The notes under the pieces: generated by a model
Seen by the model: the letters and a program-made list of their open reading frames with translations, nothing else
Told to the model about the DNA's origin: nothing
The model's database searches: none
In this document: one piece after another, positions 26,736 to 35,975 of the stretch
Layout of the letters: each line of letters opens with the position of its first letter
Position numbering within the stretch: position 1 is the stretch's first letter
Position numbers and translations under genes: made by a program
Source of the DNA: Streptomyces spinoverrucosus
GTDB lineage: Bacteria; Actinomycetota; Actinomycetes; Streptomycetales; Streptomycetaceae
Assembly (NCBI RefSeq): GCF_006539505.1
Contig: NZ_BJND01000045.1
Coordinates: 1-64,000, forward strand
Reading direction: 5' to 3'
DNA length: 64,000 bases

Positions 26736-26871
26736 TCTGGCCAAAACACCGCAGGCGCGCGGGCGTTGACTGGTCCGAAGAGCGATCACCGCATCCTCAG
26801 CGATGGAGCGGCATCTGAGACTCACGACCGGGACGGGTCGGCACGCTTGATCGGACAGCGAAGGATCTGAT

Positions 26872-28953
26872 GTGAAACGACATCTCACCGTCCTGCTGGC
26901 CCTCCTGGCCGGCTTGCTGGTCGTGAACGGACCCGCCCACGCCGGCGCCGCGTCCGGCAGTGTCGCCGTCACGACGGCGGCCCCTCAGCAGGTGCTGAGC
27001 CCGACGCCGTACATGGGCTGGAACACCTACTACGCGCTGGGTGGCGATCCGACCGAGGCCGAGGTCAAGTCGACAGCCGACTTCCTGGTCAGCAGCGGCC
27101 TGCGCGACGTCGGCTACGAGTACGTCTGGATCGACGGCAATTGGGCGGCGCCGACGCCGCGCAGCTCGGCCGGCGACCTGGTGCCCAACCCGGACCAGTT
27201 CCCGAACGGGCTGAAGCCGCTGGTCGACTACATCCACGCCAAGGGCCTGAAGGCCGGCATCTACACCGACGCCGGTCCGTACATCCCGGGCAAGTGCGGA
27301 CTCGGCAGCCACGGCTACTACCAGCGCGACGCGGACCAGTTCGCCGCCTGGCAGTTCGACGCGGTCAAGGTGGACTACCTCTGCGGGATCGCCGCGGACC
27401 TCGACCCGAAGACCGTCTACACCGAGTTCGCGCAGGCGTTGCGGAACAACGCCAGCGGGCGCCCCATGCTCTTCAACCTCTGCAACCCGGTGACCTCCCC
27501 GGACTGGGGCAACTATCCGGAGGAGCAGCAGTCGACGTACTCCTGGACCTACGCTCCGGCGATCGCGCAGTCCTGGCGGACGTACACGGATGTGGGTTTC
27601 GTCGGTGAGATCAAGTTCAAGGACGTGCTGCGGAACTACGACGCGAATGCGCGGCATCCCGATGTCGCCGGGCCGGGGCACTTCAACGACCCGGACTACC
27701 TCGGGCCTGAACTGGGGATGACCGACGAGGAGTTCCGTACCCAGATGACGCTGTGGTCGGTGGCAGCCGCGCCGTTGGTGATCGGCAGCGACGTCCGTAA
27801 GCTCAGCCAGACCTCGCTCGGCATCCTCGCGGACCGCGACGTCCTCGCGATCAACCAGGACCCCGCCGGCATCCAGGCCGTCCGCGTCGGCCCCGCCGGT
27901 ACGACGGAAACCTGGGTGAAGCGTCTGGCAGGCGGTGACCGTGCCGTGGTGCTGCTGAACCGGGGCGACAGCCCGACGACGCTGACCACGACTGCCCGGT
28001 CGGTCGGGCTGTCCGGGGATCGGTTCACCCTGAAGAACGCCTGGACCGACCAGGTCACCGAGAGCGCCGGCACCATCAGTGCCGCCGTCCCGGCTCACGG
28101 CGCGGCCCTGTTCCGGGTCCGCCCGGCGACGGGCAAGCCCGGTCTTCCGCACGTCGTCGCCGGTCTTCCGCAGGTGACGCAGGTCGGTGGCGACACGGTG
28201 CCGTCCGGGGTCGCCCCGGTGGTCGCCGGTGGCGACCAGGCCCGGGTCGAGGTCACCGTCCGCAATGACGGTGCGCGGCCGGTCTTCGCACCGCGGGTCG
28301 AGCTGGCGGTGCCCGTCGGCTGGACAGCCCGTCCTCTCGGCAAAGCGCCGAAGCTGCTGGAGTCCAACCGCTCCGTGACCTTGGCCTTCACGATGACTCT
28401 TCCGGCCACCGCCGCGCCGGGCAACGCCGCGCTGACCGCCACCACCTCCTACGAGGTGCCCGGCAAGAGACGGCTGCGGCACGAGACGGCCACGGCGGTG
28501 GTTGTGGCACCGGTGGCGCCGGACGGCGACGTCGTCCTGTCACACCACGATTGGATCAGCGCCACCAGTGGGTGGATGAGCCCGACGGTCGACCGGAGCG
28601 TCGGTGGCTGGTCACCGATCAGCATGCTCGGCCAGGTCCACCCGACCGGTATCGGGGTCGCCTCGCCCTCCTCGGTCCGCTACTACCTCGGCGACCGGTG
28701 CACCCGGCTGGCCACGACCGTCGGCATCGACGATGCGGTACGCAACGTCGGCCCCGAGGGCGGCACCTCGACTTTCCAGGTGCTCGGTGACGGCCGGGTG
28801 CTGTTCGACAGCGGTGTACTGACCCGCGACGACGTCCGCGAGGTCGACATCGACCTGACCGGCGTCCGGGTGCTCGACCTGGTGGTAGGAGACGCCGGCG
28901 ACGGCGGCTACAACGACCGCGCCAACTGGGCCGGTTTGAACGCCACCTGCTGA
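26872..28953 (+). CDS. Secreted GH27 alpha-galactosidase with NEW3 and NPCBM domains
   Basis: The 693-residue product (GTG 26872) has a cleavable signal peptide ending near AHAGA. The GH27 barrel starts with TPYMGWNTYYALGGDP; the catalytic nucleophile Asp is in AVKVDYLCG (about residue 167) and the acid/base Asp in GHFNDPDYLG (about 271). A beta-sandwich C-terminal part of the catalytic unit follows, then an NEW3 alpha-galactosidase-associated domain (ARVEVTVRNDGARPVFAPRV) and a C-terminal NPCBM domain (SVGGWSPISMLGQ, SSVRYYLGDRCTRLATTVGI). It should release alpha-galactose (or a related alpha-linked sugar) from plant polymers outside the cell. Regulation may involve the palindrome upstream. 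Confidence 0.9.
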   Translation: MKRHLTVLLALLAGLLVVNGPAHAGAASGSVAVTTAAPQQVLSPTPYMGWNTYYALGGDPTEAEVKSTADFLVSSGLRDVGYEYVWIDGNWAAPTPRSSAGDLVPNPDQFPNGLKPLVDYIHAKGLKAGIYTDAGPYIPGKCGLGSHGYYQRDADQFAAWQFDAVKVDYLCGIAADLDPKTVYTEFAQALRNNASGRPMLFNLCNPVTSPDWGNYPEEQQSTYSWTYAPAIAQSWRTYTDVGFVGEIKFKDVLRNYDANARHPDVAGPGHFNDPDYLGPELGMTDEEFRTQMTLWSVAAAPLVIGSDVRKLSQTSLGILADRDVLAINQDPAGIQAVRVGPAGTTETWVKRLAGGDRAVVLLNRGDSPTTLTTTARSVGLSGDRFTLKNAWTDQVTESAGTISAAVPAHGAALFRVRPATGKPGLPHVVAGLPQVTQVGGDTVPSGVAPVVAGGDQARVEVTVRNDGARPVFAPRVELAVPVGWTARPLGKAPKLLESNRSVTLAFTMTLPATAAPGNAALTATTSYEVPGKRRLRHETATAVVVAPVAPDGDVVLSHHDWISATSGWMSPTVDRSVGGWSPISMLGQVHPTGIGVASPSSVRYYLGDRCTRLATTVGIDDAVRNVGPEGGTSTFQVLGDGRVLFDSGVLTRDDVREVDIDLTGVRVLDLVVGDAGDGGYNDRANWAGLNATC

Positions 28954-28961
28954 TTCAGCTC

Positions 28962-29001
28962 GCCGCAGTCAGGTGAGGTGGCACCCTCACCTGACTGCGG
29001 C
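28962..29001 (+). terminator. Terminator after GH27 gene
   Basis: A perfect 17-bp stem with a 6-nt loop, starting 8 bases after the stop codon. No T-run follows, as is common in Streptomyces. Confidence 0.7.
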
Positions 29002-29307
29002 ACGGCAGGCCCGTTCACCCCCGACTCGTTCTGCCCTCGCCCAACGGATCCGCCATCGCCGCGGCGGCATGGGACGCGACGGTGGTGGCAGGCTGTCTGC
29101 GCAACGCCACCACTGTCGGACCTTGGGCTGGTCCAGCACCGTTCACCCGGCTGACCCGCCGTTCCCGCACCGAGCCCTTTCTGGCCTTCGACGGCACAGC
29201 CACAGCCCTCATCTGCCGCCGAGCGCCTGCCCAGGGACGTAACACCGACGACAGCGACGATCCGGCTGGATACGCTGACCTGCCCTGATCAGCTGAAAGG
29301 TGCCGCG
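29002..29307. other. Intergenic, nothing recognised
   Basis: No coding pattern or motif could be supported here, apart from the presumed promoter of the gene at 29308. Confidence 0.35.
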
Positions 29308-29748
29308 ATGAGCCAGTACTTCGAGATAGCCGACGAGACCGTGTGGAACCCATCCAATGGCGCTTCCCGTATTTTCCAGCGCCAAGTAGCGGTGTTCGAG
29401 GCGGAACTGGGACTCCCATCGGGCATCGGGCCGATGGAGAACGACGAGTGCCAGATCGACCGTGCCGCCTTCGAGACTTTCGTCAACGCCCTGCTGGCAC
29501 AGCACCGAAGAACGAGCCACGCCATAGTGCTCGCGCTCTCCGAAGGCTTCACTGCCACAGTGCTGGTTCTCGCAGAGCGCGCCGGAATCAGGGTGGACTG
29601 GGCACAGCTCGCAGCCACCCCGGGCACTCTGCTCGAAGACGTGCAGGTTTCCGCCGTCACAGGGATGTCCGTCCCGGCAGAAGGCGAAGCCTGGATTGCG
29701 GGACTGCGCGAGAAGGCACGAGACCTGGGGCGCCGCATGCCCCGCTGA
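29308..29748 (+). CDS. Conserved hypothetical protein (DUF6086-like)
   Basis: A 146-residue soluble protein starting MSQYFEIADETVWNPSNGAS with GLPSGIGPMENDECQID and AIVLALSEGFTATVLVLAER. From memory this pattern fits the actinobacterial DUF6086 family; I could not check it. No signal peptide, membrane segment or catalytic motif is visible. ATG 29308 is preceded by AAGG at a suitable distance. No operon partner. Confidence 0.65.
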   Translation: MSQYFEIADETVWNPSNGASRIFQRQVAVFEAELGLPSGIGPMENDECQIDRAAFETFVNALLAQHRRTSHAIVLALSEGFTATVLVLAERAGIRVDWAQLAATPGTLLEDVQVSAVTGMSVPAEGEAWIAGLREKARDLGRRMPR

Positions 29749-29904
29749 CCAGAGCGCGCGCGTATGACGAACCGAGCACTGGACCCCCACCTGTTCAAAC
29801 CACCATAAGAAACGGCGTCTAGCTGTATGGCGGTCCGCCAGACAGGATGAAGGGGACTCGGAACGGATGGAGGCCGCGCGGCATCGAGGAGACCGTCAGT
29901 GTGC

Positions 29905-30750
29905 TTACTCGCCCAGCAGGGCCACGGTGTCCCGCAGTCGTTCGCACGCGCAGTCGTACCGCTCGGTGTCGGTGTGTGCCCGGAAGTTCGTCTCGATGAT
30001 CTGGATCAGAGCGAGGTGGAGGTTGTACAGCCGCCGACGGGTCCGCTCGGCGGTGGTGAACGGCCGGTGGCCGTAGCCGCGGATGAAAAACGTGGCGTTC
30101 CCGTAAGCGCTCGACTCGCTCCCGGTGAAGCCGAACTCCATCAGCGGATCGCCGTAGAACGCCCGCTCGTGGTCGAGGATTGCCACGATCTGGCCGTCGC
30201 GCACCATGCAGTTGCCGGGCCACAGGTCCCACTCGACGAACCGGGGCTCGGTCACCTCGTCCAGCGAACTGGCGTGCGCGGCCACGACTTCGCGGATCAC
30301 GTCGTAGCCGTGGCGCAGGTCGACGCCGCGTCGCTCGCCGTCGCCCAGCAGCTCCTCGACCATCCGCAGGAAGGCCGCGCGCCACGTGCTTTCGCCCGGC
30401 CCGGCCAGCGGGCCGAAGGCGCTGCCGGGGATGGTGTTGAGCTCGCGGGTGATCGCGCCGAGCGCCTCGTCGTAGGCGTTGATCTCCGTTTCGGCCAGGG
30501 TGTCCCTGATGACGTTGAGGTTGTCCGCGCCCACATACATCATGAAGAAGTAGTCGGCGTCACACACCTCATGGCTCTGATCGGCGAAGTCGACCACCGG
30601 CACTGGAACCTTCGTGTGCTCCCGGATCAGCCGCAGCGCCGCCAGTTCGGTGGCCATGGCGCCGCGCTCGTAGGTCATGACCTCGACGTCCGGCGGCGGC
30701 GCGATCTTGAGGACGACTTGCGCGCCGGATCGCAGCCGGATCCGCCTCAA
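29905..30750 (-). CDS. Phosphotransferase (APH/choline kinase fold), N-terminus doubtful
   Basis: The product carries the kinase lysine (VVLKIAPPPDVEVMTYERG), the catalytic loop EWDLWPGNCMVRDG, in which the usual His of HxDxxxxN is replaced by Glu-Trp context, and the metal Asp in IVAILDHERAFYGDP. Such enzymes phosphorylate small alcohols or antibiotics. The open frame begins at a TTG (30750) only about 14 residues before the lysine, so the glycine-rich N-lobe is missing. A family-like start, MESITKNRQPVE, is in another frame at about 30784, which points to a deletion or frameshift at 30745-30775. The protein may be inactive. Downstream neighbour converges from the left. Confidence 0.6.
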   Translation of the reverse strand: MRRIRLRSGAQVVLKIAPPPDVEVMTYERGAMATELAALRLIREHTKVPVPVVDFADQSHEVCDADYFFMMYVGADNLNVIRDTLAETEINAYDEALGAITRELNTIPGSAFGPLAGPGESTWRAAFLRMVEELLGDGERRGVDLRHGYDVIREVVAAHASSLDEVTEPRFVEWDLWPGNCMVRDGQIVAILDHERAFYGDPLMEFGFTGSESSAYGNATFFIRGYGHRPFTTAERTRRRLYNLHLALIQIIETNFRAHTDTERYDCACERLRDTVALLGE

Positions 30751-30855
30751 CGGGCTGCCGGTTCTTTGTGATGCTCTCCATCAATCCTCCGCCCGAAGCA
30801 TGATCGGACGGTAACATCAGGACGGCGTTGTGCACTCGGTCGGGCAGGCGGCCGA

Positions 30856-31476
30856 TCAGCCGCGGGGGCGGCTCCCGTGGTGGTAGCCGAGTTCGAGATA
30901 GCGAGTGCGGCTGCTCCAGGAGCCGAGGTCGGGCGTGTTGGCCAGGACGTCGTGCCAGGGCTGGGCGCCGGGAGCGGCCGCCTCGCCCGAAGCCGCCTTA
31001 TCGTGCGCGGGCAGCGGATAGCCGGGGCGCCCGGCCCAGAGCCGCACTCCCGACCGCGCCTCGGACTCGCGGACAGCTTCCCAATAGCCCACTGAGAACA
31101 TGCCGGCGAGCTGGTGCATGGCGATGAAGCCGGCCAGGCCGTCCTCGGGGTCCGTGCGGTCCGGGCGCTCGGTGAGGGCGTGCCACAGGATGTACATGTT
31201 CGGTAGCCGCACCTCGGGCTGGAATCGGTACACGAACCGCTCCAGCCTGATCGAGCCGATGCGGGGCAGCTGCACCCGGGTGAGCGGGACGACTTCGCGC
31301 TCGCCGCCGGTCCAGGTCAGCCTCTCGTTGCGGCCCATGTAGCCGGGCTCGCTGAAGACCGTGACGTGGAGGCGTTCCCTGCGATCAGGTCGGCGGTTGT
31401 GCAGCAGACCCGCGCAGGCGACGGCGCCGCCCACGGAGGCCAGGCCCGCCAGGAGAATCCTGGTCTTGCGCTTCAT
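30856..31476 (-). CDS. Hypothetical membrane-anchored protein
   Basis: A 206-residue product from ATG 31476, with a basic N-terminus and one hydrophobic segment (ILLAGLASVGGAVACAGLL) that may be an anchor or an uncleaved signal, followed by a soluble part with LHVTVFSEPGYMGRNERLTW, NMYILWHALTERPD and TPDLGSWSSRTRYLELGYHH. GAGG lies upstream of the chosen start. I do not recognise the family. It stands alone. Confidence 0.6.
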   Translation of the reverse strand: MKRKTRILLAGLASVGGAVACAGLLHNRRPDRRERLHVTVFSEPGYMGRNERLTWTGGEREVVPLTRVQLPRIGSIRLERFVYRFQPEVRLPNMYILWHALTERPDRTDPEDGLAGFIAMHQLAGMFSVGYWEAVRESEARSGVRLWAGRPGYPLPAHDKAASGEAAAPGAQPWHDVLANTPDLGSWSSRTRYLELGYHHGSRPRG

Positions 31477-31740
31477 CGGCACGCGGCACCTCGCTTCTGA
31501 GGGGACGGGCGCCTCCATCATGCGCCACCGACGGCCCTTGACACGGTGGCCTCCGGGTCGACTACGACGCCCCCAGGAGACCGGCCACCGCTCCAGACTG
31601 CTACGGCTGAGGTGGCGGCCATCCCTGACCGAGTTCGCGCTTCGGCCTGAGGCACGCTCAATCAGGCTTCGTCCGGCAGCAGGGCGGAGCGGAACGGCCG
31701 ACACGGCGTAGTTTCCGACAGGACGAGCGGACGCGGCGGT

Positions 31741-31785
31741 CGCGCCCGGTGGTCCGGCAGTTGCGTGGCCGGACCACCGGGCGCG
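31741..31785 (-). terminator. Strong hairpin downstream of GH5 gene
   Basis: An 18-bp perfect stem with a 9-nt loop, about 50 bases beyond the endoglucanase stop. Likely its terminator. Confidence 0.7.
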
Positions 31786-31831
31786 CTGCCGGCGGCCTGT
31801 GCGGCGGCCTCCGACTCGGGCGCTGCCTGAG

Positions 31832-32920
31832 TCAGCCGACTGGGAAGGTGTCGGGAGTTCTGATGCGGTCCCGGATCCACACGCCGGCGAGCTTCAGAGG
31901 TGCTGTGCCGACCCAGGAGCCGGGGTTGTCGCAGGTCCCGGTTTTGAAGACAGCTCCGGTGCGGTGGTCGTCGGAGAAGTTCCAGTTCACCCAGCTGATC
32001 TTCTTGCTCGCCATGAGGTCGAGATAACGCTGCGACATGGTGAAGTCGTTGTCGCCTTCACCGGCGTAGTTCTGGGTGCCGAACTCGGTGACGAAGACGG
32101 GAAGCGCGTCAGCGGCACGGGAGAGGGTCGCCAGGTACTCGTCGCGGTGCGAGTCGGCGTAGAAGTGGAAGGTGTACATGATGTTGGAGGCCCTGACGGG
32201 GTTGTTCACGACCTCGGACTCGTTGGCACCCTCGGAGACACCGAACGAGGACCATGCACGGGTGCCGACCAGTACCGGGGCGTCGGAGTCGATGGCCCGG
32301 ATCGTCGGGATGATCTGTTCCGCGTAGCTCTTGATCCGCGACCAGCTCACGCCGCTGGGCTCGTTGGCGATCTCGTAGAGGATGTTGTTCTTGTCCTTGT
32401 TGCGGTGCGCGATGTCGGTGAAGAACTGCTGGGCCTTGGTCAGGTTGGCGTGCGGATCACCGGGGGTGAGCATGTGCCAGTCGACGATCACGTACATGCC
32501 GCGGTCGGTCGCCTGCTGGATCAGGGAGTTGGCGAGGTTGGTGAAGTGCTGGGGATTCGTCTCGTACCCTCCCTCCTGCACGTAGGTCGAGACGCGCAGG
32601 ACGTCGGCCTTCCAGTCCTGGGCCAGGGCGTCGAGTGAACCGCTGGTCAGACAGTGCGGATACCACTGGGTGCCGTGGGTGCTCATTCCGCGCAGCTGGA
32701 TGGGGTTCCCTCGGCTGTTGCAGAGCTTGGTGCCGCAGACCTTGAGCTGTCCGTTGATGCCGACCGGTGTGTCTGCCGCGGCCGACTGGCCGGCCGTCGC
32801 AGACCGCTGGTCGGGGGTTGCGTGAGCGGGGCCATTCGGGACGGCGGTGGTCAGAAGCAGGGCACCGCCGAGTGCGGCTGCCATCGCGGCCGGACGTAAC
32901 AGCTTGAGCCTCTGTTTCAC
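31832..32920 (-). CDS. Secreted GH5 endoglucanase (cellulase)
   Basis: A 362-residue product with an N-terminal signal peptide (basic residues, hydrophobic core, AHA site near residue 34), a Ser/Ala-rich linker and a single GH5 barrel. Signature pieces: IQLRGMSTHGTQWYPH, YVIVDWHMLTPGDPH, the acid/base Glu in ILYEIANEPSGV (about 185) and the nucleophile Glu in VFVTEFGTQN (about 279), then SWVNWNFSDDHRTGA. This resembles subfamily 2 bacterial cellulases. No carbohydrate-binding module is attached. It hydrolyses internal beta-1,4-glucan links outside the cell. A palindrome upstream (32959-32973) probably regulates it. Confidence 0.9.
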   Translation of the reverse strand: MKQRLKLLRPAAMAAALGGALLLTTAVPNGPAHATPDQRSATAGQSAAADTPVGINGQLKVCGTKLCNSRGNPIQLRGMSTHGTQWYPHCLTSGSLDALAQDWKADVLRVSTYVQEGGYETNPQHFTNLANSLIQQATDRGMYVIVDWHMLTPGDPHANLTKAQQFFTDIAHRNKDKNNILYEIANEPSGVSWSRIKSYAEQIIPTIRAIDSDAPVLVGTRAWSSFGVSEGANESEVVNNPVRASNIMYTFHFYADSHRDEYLATLSRAADALPVFVTEFGTQNYAGEGDNDFTMSQRYLDLMASKKISWVNWNFSDDHRTGAVFKTGTCDNPGSWVGTAPLKLAGVWIRDRIRTPDTFPVG

Positions 32921-32958
32921 CTGGACCTCCGTTTTCTCGGGTCATCGGCGGTAATGGA

Positions 32959-32973
32959 TAGGAAAGTTTCCTA
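32959..32973. promoter_or_regulatory. Palindrome upstream of GH5 gene
   Basis: TAGGAAAGTTTCCTA, a perfect 15-bp palindrome about its centre, 39 bp upstream of the start codon. Similar AT-rich AGGAAA/TTTCCT elements are known upstream of secreted glycoside hydrolases in Streptomyces (from memory). Confidence 0.5.
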
Positions 32974-33135
32974 ACCTGATAGAAGCAGCAGTTCCCAGTC
33001 GCCGCAAGGGTCTCATCGATACCGCGGCCATCCCTCGGCATCCCACGGGCCCCGAACATGCCGCGTCAGGGCCGCAGTTGTCGTCCTTCCCACCAGACAG
33101 TCCCTGCCCCGGCTCCCTGAATGACCTGCCGGTGG

Positions 33136-33162
33136 GCGGGGCCGTCGGGTGCGGCCCCGCCC
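33136..33162 (-). terminator. Hairpin terminator of protease relic
   Basis: GGGCGGGGCCG / CGGCCCCGCCC, 11-bp stem and 5-7 nt loop, about 20 bases after the protease relic stop. Confidence 0.55.
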
Positions 33163-33183
33163 GTGTGCGTACGTCCGGTGACG

Positions 33184-35975
33184 TCAGCGCAGGCCGAAGG
33201 CCCGGGTGATCGTCTGCGAGACCGTGTTGCCGGCGCTGTCCCGGGCGGTAACCCGGAGGCTGACGAAGTCTGCGCTCTTCGGGGCCTTCAGCCTCGTCCG
33301 CCATCCGTCACCGTGGTCCTCCACGTCGGACCGGTGCCACGTCGTCCCGTCGTCGTAGGAGACCTCGACGCGGAGCTCGTCGATTGCGGCCGCCGCGCAG
33401 GCAGATGCGATGCGTTCACCTTCAGCTTGGCGCCCCGGTCCGCCGGGCCCGCGGTGTCGGTGTCCACGACGTAGTCGAGCTGGATCAGCGGCAGGGACTC
33501 GGACGCCTCGGCTCCGGTGGCCGCGGAGGTGAAGTGCCACTCCGTCAGGGTGTGCGTCGAGTATGGGTGGGCCCACTCACCCCGCTCGTTGTCGACGTCC
33601 AGCCGGTAGGGCAAGCGCTCCGCGGGGAGATCCGGAACGCGCAGGAACTCGGCGTCGCCCCAGTTGAGTTGCCGGTCGCCCTGGTAGAGCGACATCCAGT
33701 TGTCCACGGCGTAGTTGCCGTGTGCTTCCCCGACATGGCCGGCACCGGAATCACCCCAACCGGGCGCGGGGATGTACACCGTGTCGAGGTGGCGCACCGG
33801 CTGGTAACCGACCGGGCCCATCCGGGGGCGCTGGATGGGCCCGAACCAGCTGACCTCAGTGTGTCCTGCCGTGCGGGTAGCGAAGGACGTCGAGCGAGTG
33901 CTGCCCGGTCTCTGTGGGGATGAACGCGTCTTCGACCCAGGCGGTCCCGGAGGTGACCCAGTCGGTCCGCTCTCCCTGGGCGGGAGCGGTGAGCTGGTTC
34001 CCGGCGGACCAGCCGTCCCAGACGTCGTAGCGGTACTCGTTCGCCGTGCCGGGCCGGTGGTTGCGGAACGAGACGTCCACCCGGCTCAGGTTGCGCGGCT
34101 CCACCCGCCAGGTCGGATCCGCCGGGACGGCGCCAGCCCAGTGGCGGACGACATCGTAGGCGTAGTCGGTGGTGGGGTGCGAGGTGACCTTCAGGTCGAC
34201 GGAGCCCCGCCGCAGCGCGTCGATCAGGCCGCCGCCCTGATCGGCGTCGAGCGTCGCCACGGTCAGCGGGTCCGGGCTCTCCGGTCCCCACGGGGTCTCG
34301 TCCCAGGGCTGAAGACGGCCAATGCCGTCGGACCACCACGAGCAACTGGGCACCGGCCTCGGCGGCGGCCCTCGCCTGCTCGGCGATCGTCGAGGTGTCG
34401 CTGCCCTGGACGACCACCGCCTTGCCGCGTAGGTGCTTCCGGTCGAGGGCCCGGGCCGCGCCCTCGTCCACGAAGACCGCCCTCAGGGTGTGGGTGCCGG
34501 CCGGCAGCGGCTTGGCCGCGCGCTTGACCAGCAGGTCCTCGAACGTGCCCGCCTTCGTGCCCATGGTCAGCGCCGGTTGCTCGTGGCGGAAGCGGGCGCC
34601 GAACTCGAAGCGGCCTTCCGTGACCTGTCGGCCGGTCGGCAGTGCCCAGATGCTGTCGTAGGTCGCATTGGGCAGCATGGACGACGCGGCCCCGCTGTTG
34701 GAGAACATCCTGGTTATGTCGAGTCGCGGCGCGACCGCGGTGGTCTGTCTCGGCGTGGGGGCGAGGATCTGACGGGCCTTTCGGCCGTCCAGGGGCAACG
34801 GTGCGGTCCTCGTCGAGTTCGACGTCGTTGAAGGCGAGCACGGCCATGCCCGCGAGTGCGGACCGTTGGCCCCGCGCACGTCGGCGATGAGCCATCCGCT
34901 GTAGGTGCCGACGGGCAGCCGCGCGGAGCCGGTGCCGGATTCGTCGAGGTCGAGCGTCGTCCAGAGGTTCTCGGCGACGAGGACGACGCGGCCGGCGAGC
35001 GGATTGCCCGACCGGTCCTTGGCGACTACGGACAGGTTGAGTCGTCGGCCCTCCTTGGCTGCGCCGATCAGGGTTCGGGCCCGCACCTTGCCACTGCTGT
35101 CCTTGCCCGTGACCATCCGCTTATCTGCCGGTCGTCCGGCAGCCGGTCCAAGGCGGCGGTCAGCTCGACCGATGTGGTGCCGTGCGCGGGTACGGTGACC
35201 TTGTCCTCAGACAGGGCGAACAGCCCTGCCGGGGCAGCGGAGTCGACGGCCAGGTCGAGGGTGACCGGGGCGTCGCCGGTGTTGGTGTACACGACCTTGC
35301 GGACGTCGGTCTCTCCCGGCTCGTGGGGCCAGGCGCTGAAGCCGGAGAAGGCGCTGGCGGTCGCGAAGACCGAGGTGTTCACCGCGGCCGGGGCGTCCAG
35401 CCGTCCCGCGCCCGCCTCGTACGGGCTGTACGACGGGGTGGCCTTGGCACTGCTGACCAGTGCCTGCTTCAACTGCGCTCCGGTCCAGTCGGGGTGGACG
35501 GCGGCCAGCAGCGCGGCAGTTCCGGCGACGTGCGGCGTCGCCATCGACGTACCGCTCATCGTGGTGTAGTGACCCTGACCGCCCCGCTGGTAGCGGGAAC
35601 GGGCCGCGAGGATGTCGACGCCAGGTGCGGTGATCTCGGGCTTCAGCCCGAAGTCGCCGTCACGCGGACCCTGACTGGAGAAGTCGGCGAGCCGGTCCGC
35701 GGAGTCGACGGCGCCGACGGTCAGCGCGGAGTCCGCGGCACCGGGGCTGCTGACGGATCGTGGGCCTCCGTTGCCCGCCGCGACGACGAACAGCGCACCG
35801 GTCTCGGCGCTGAGTCGATCCACCGCCTGGCTCATCGGGTCGGTGGCGTCGCCGCCTCCCCCGAGGCTCATGCTGACGATCTTGGCCTGTTGGTCCCGGG
35901 CGGCCCATTCCATGCCCGCGATGATCCGGGACTCCTGGCCCGAGCCGCCCTGGTCGAGCACCTTGCCGATCTGGT
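33184..35975 (-). pseudogene. S8 (subtilisin-like) protease relic 2, fused to relic 1
   Basis: This part begins abruptly at IGKVLDQGGSGQESRIIAGM inside an S8 catalytic domain, continues with FVVAAGNGGPRSVSSPGAAD and the catalytic-Ser segment GTSMATPHVAGTAALLAAVH, and has the long C-terminal region of large Streptomyces S8 proteases. Asp and His of the triad are absent. Frame changes occur near 35115, 34850, 34300, 33830 and 33400, and the last readable piece is AIDELRVEVSYDDGTTWHRS to the stop at 33184. Upstream it runs in frame out of the C-terminal region of the next protease, so a deletion joined two tandem genes. Confidence 0.75.
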
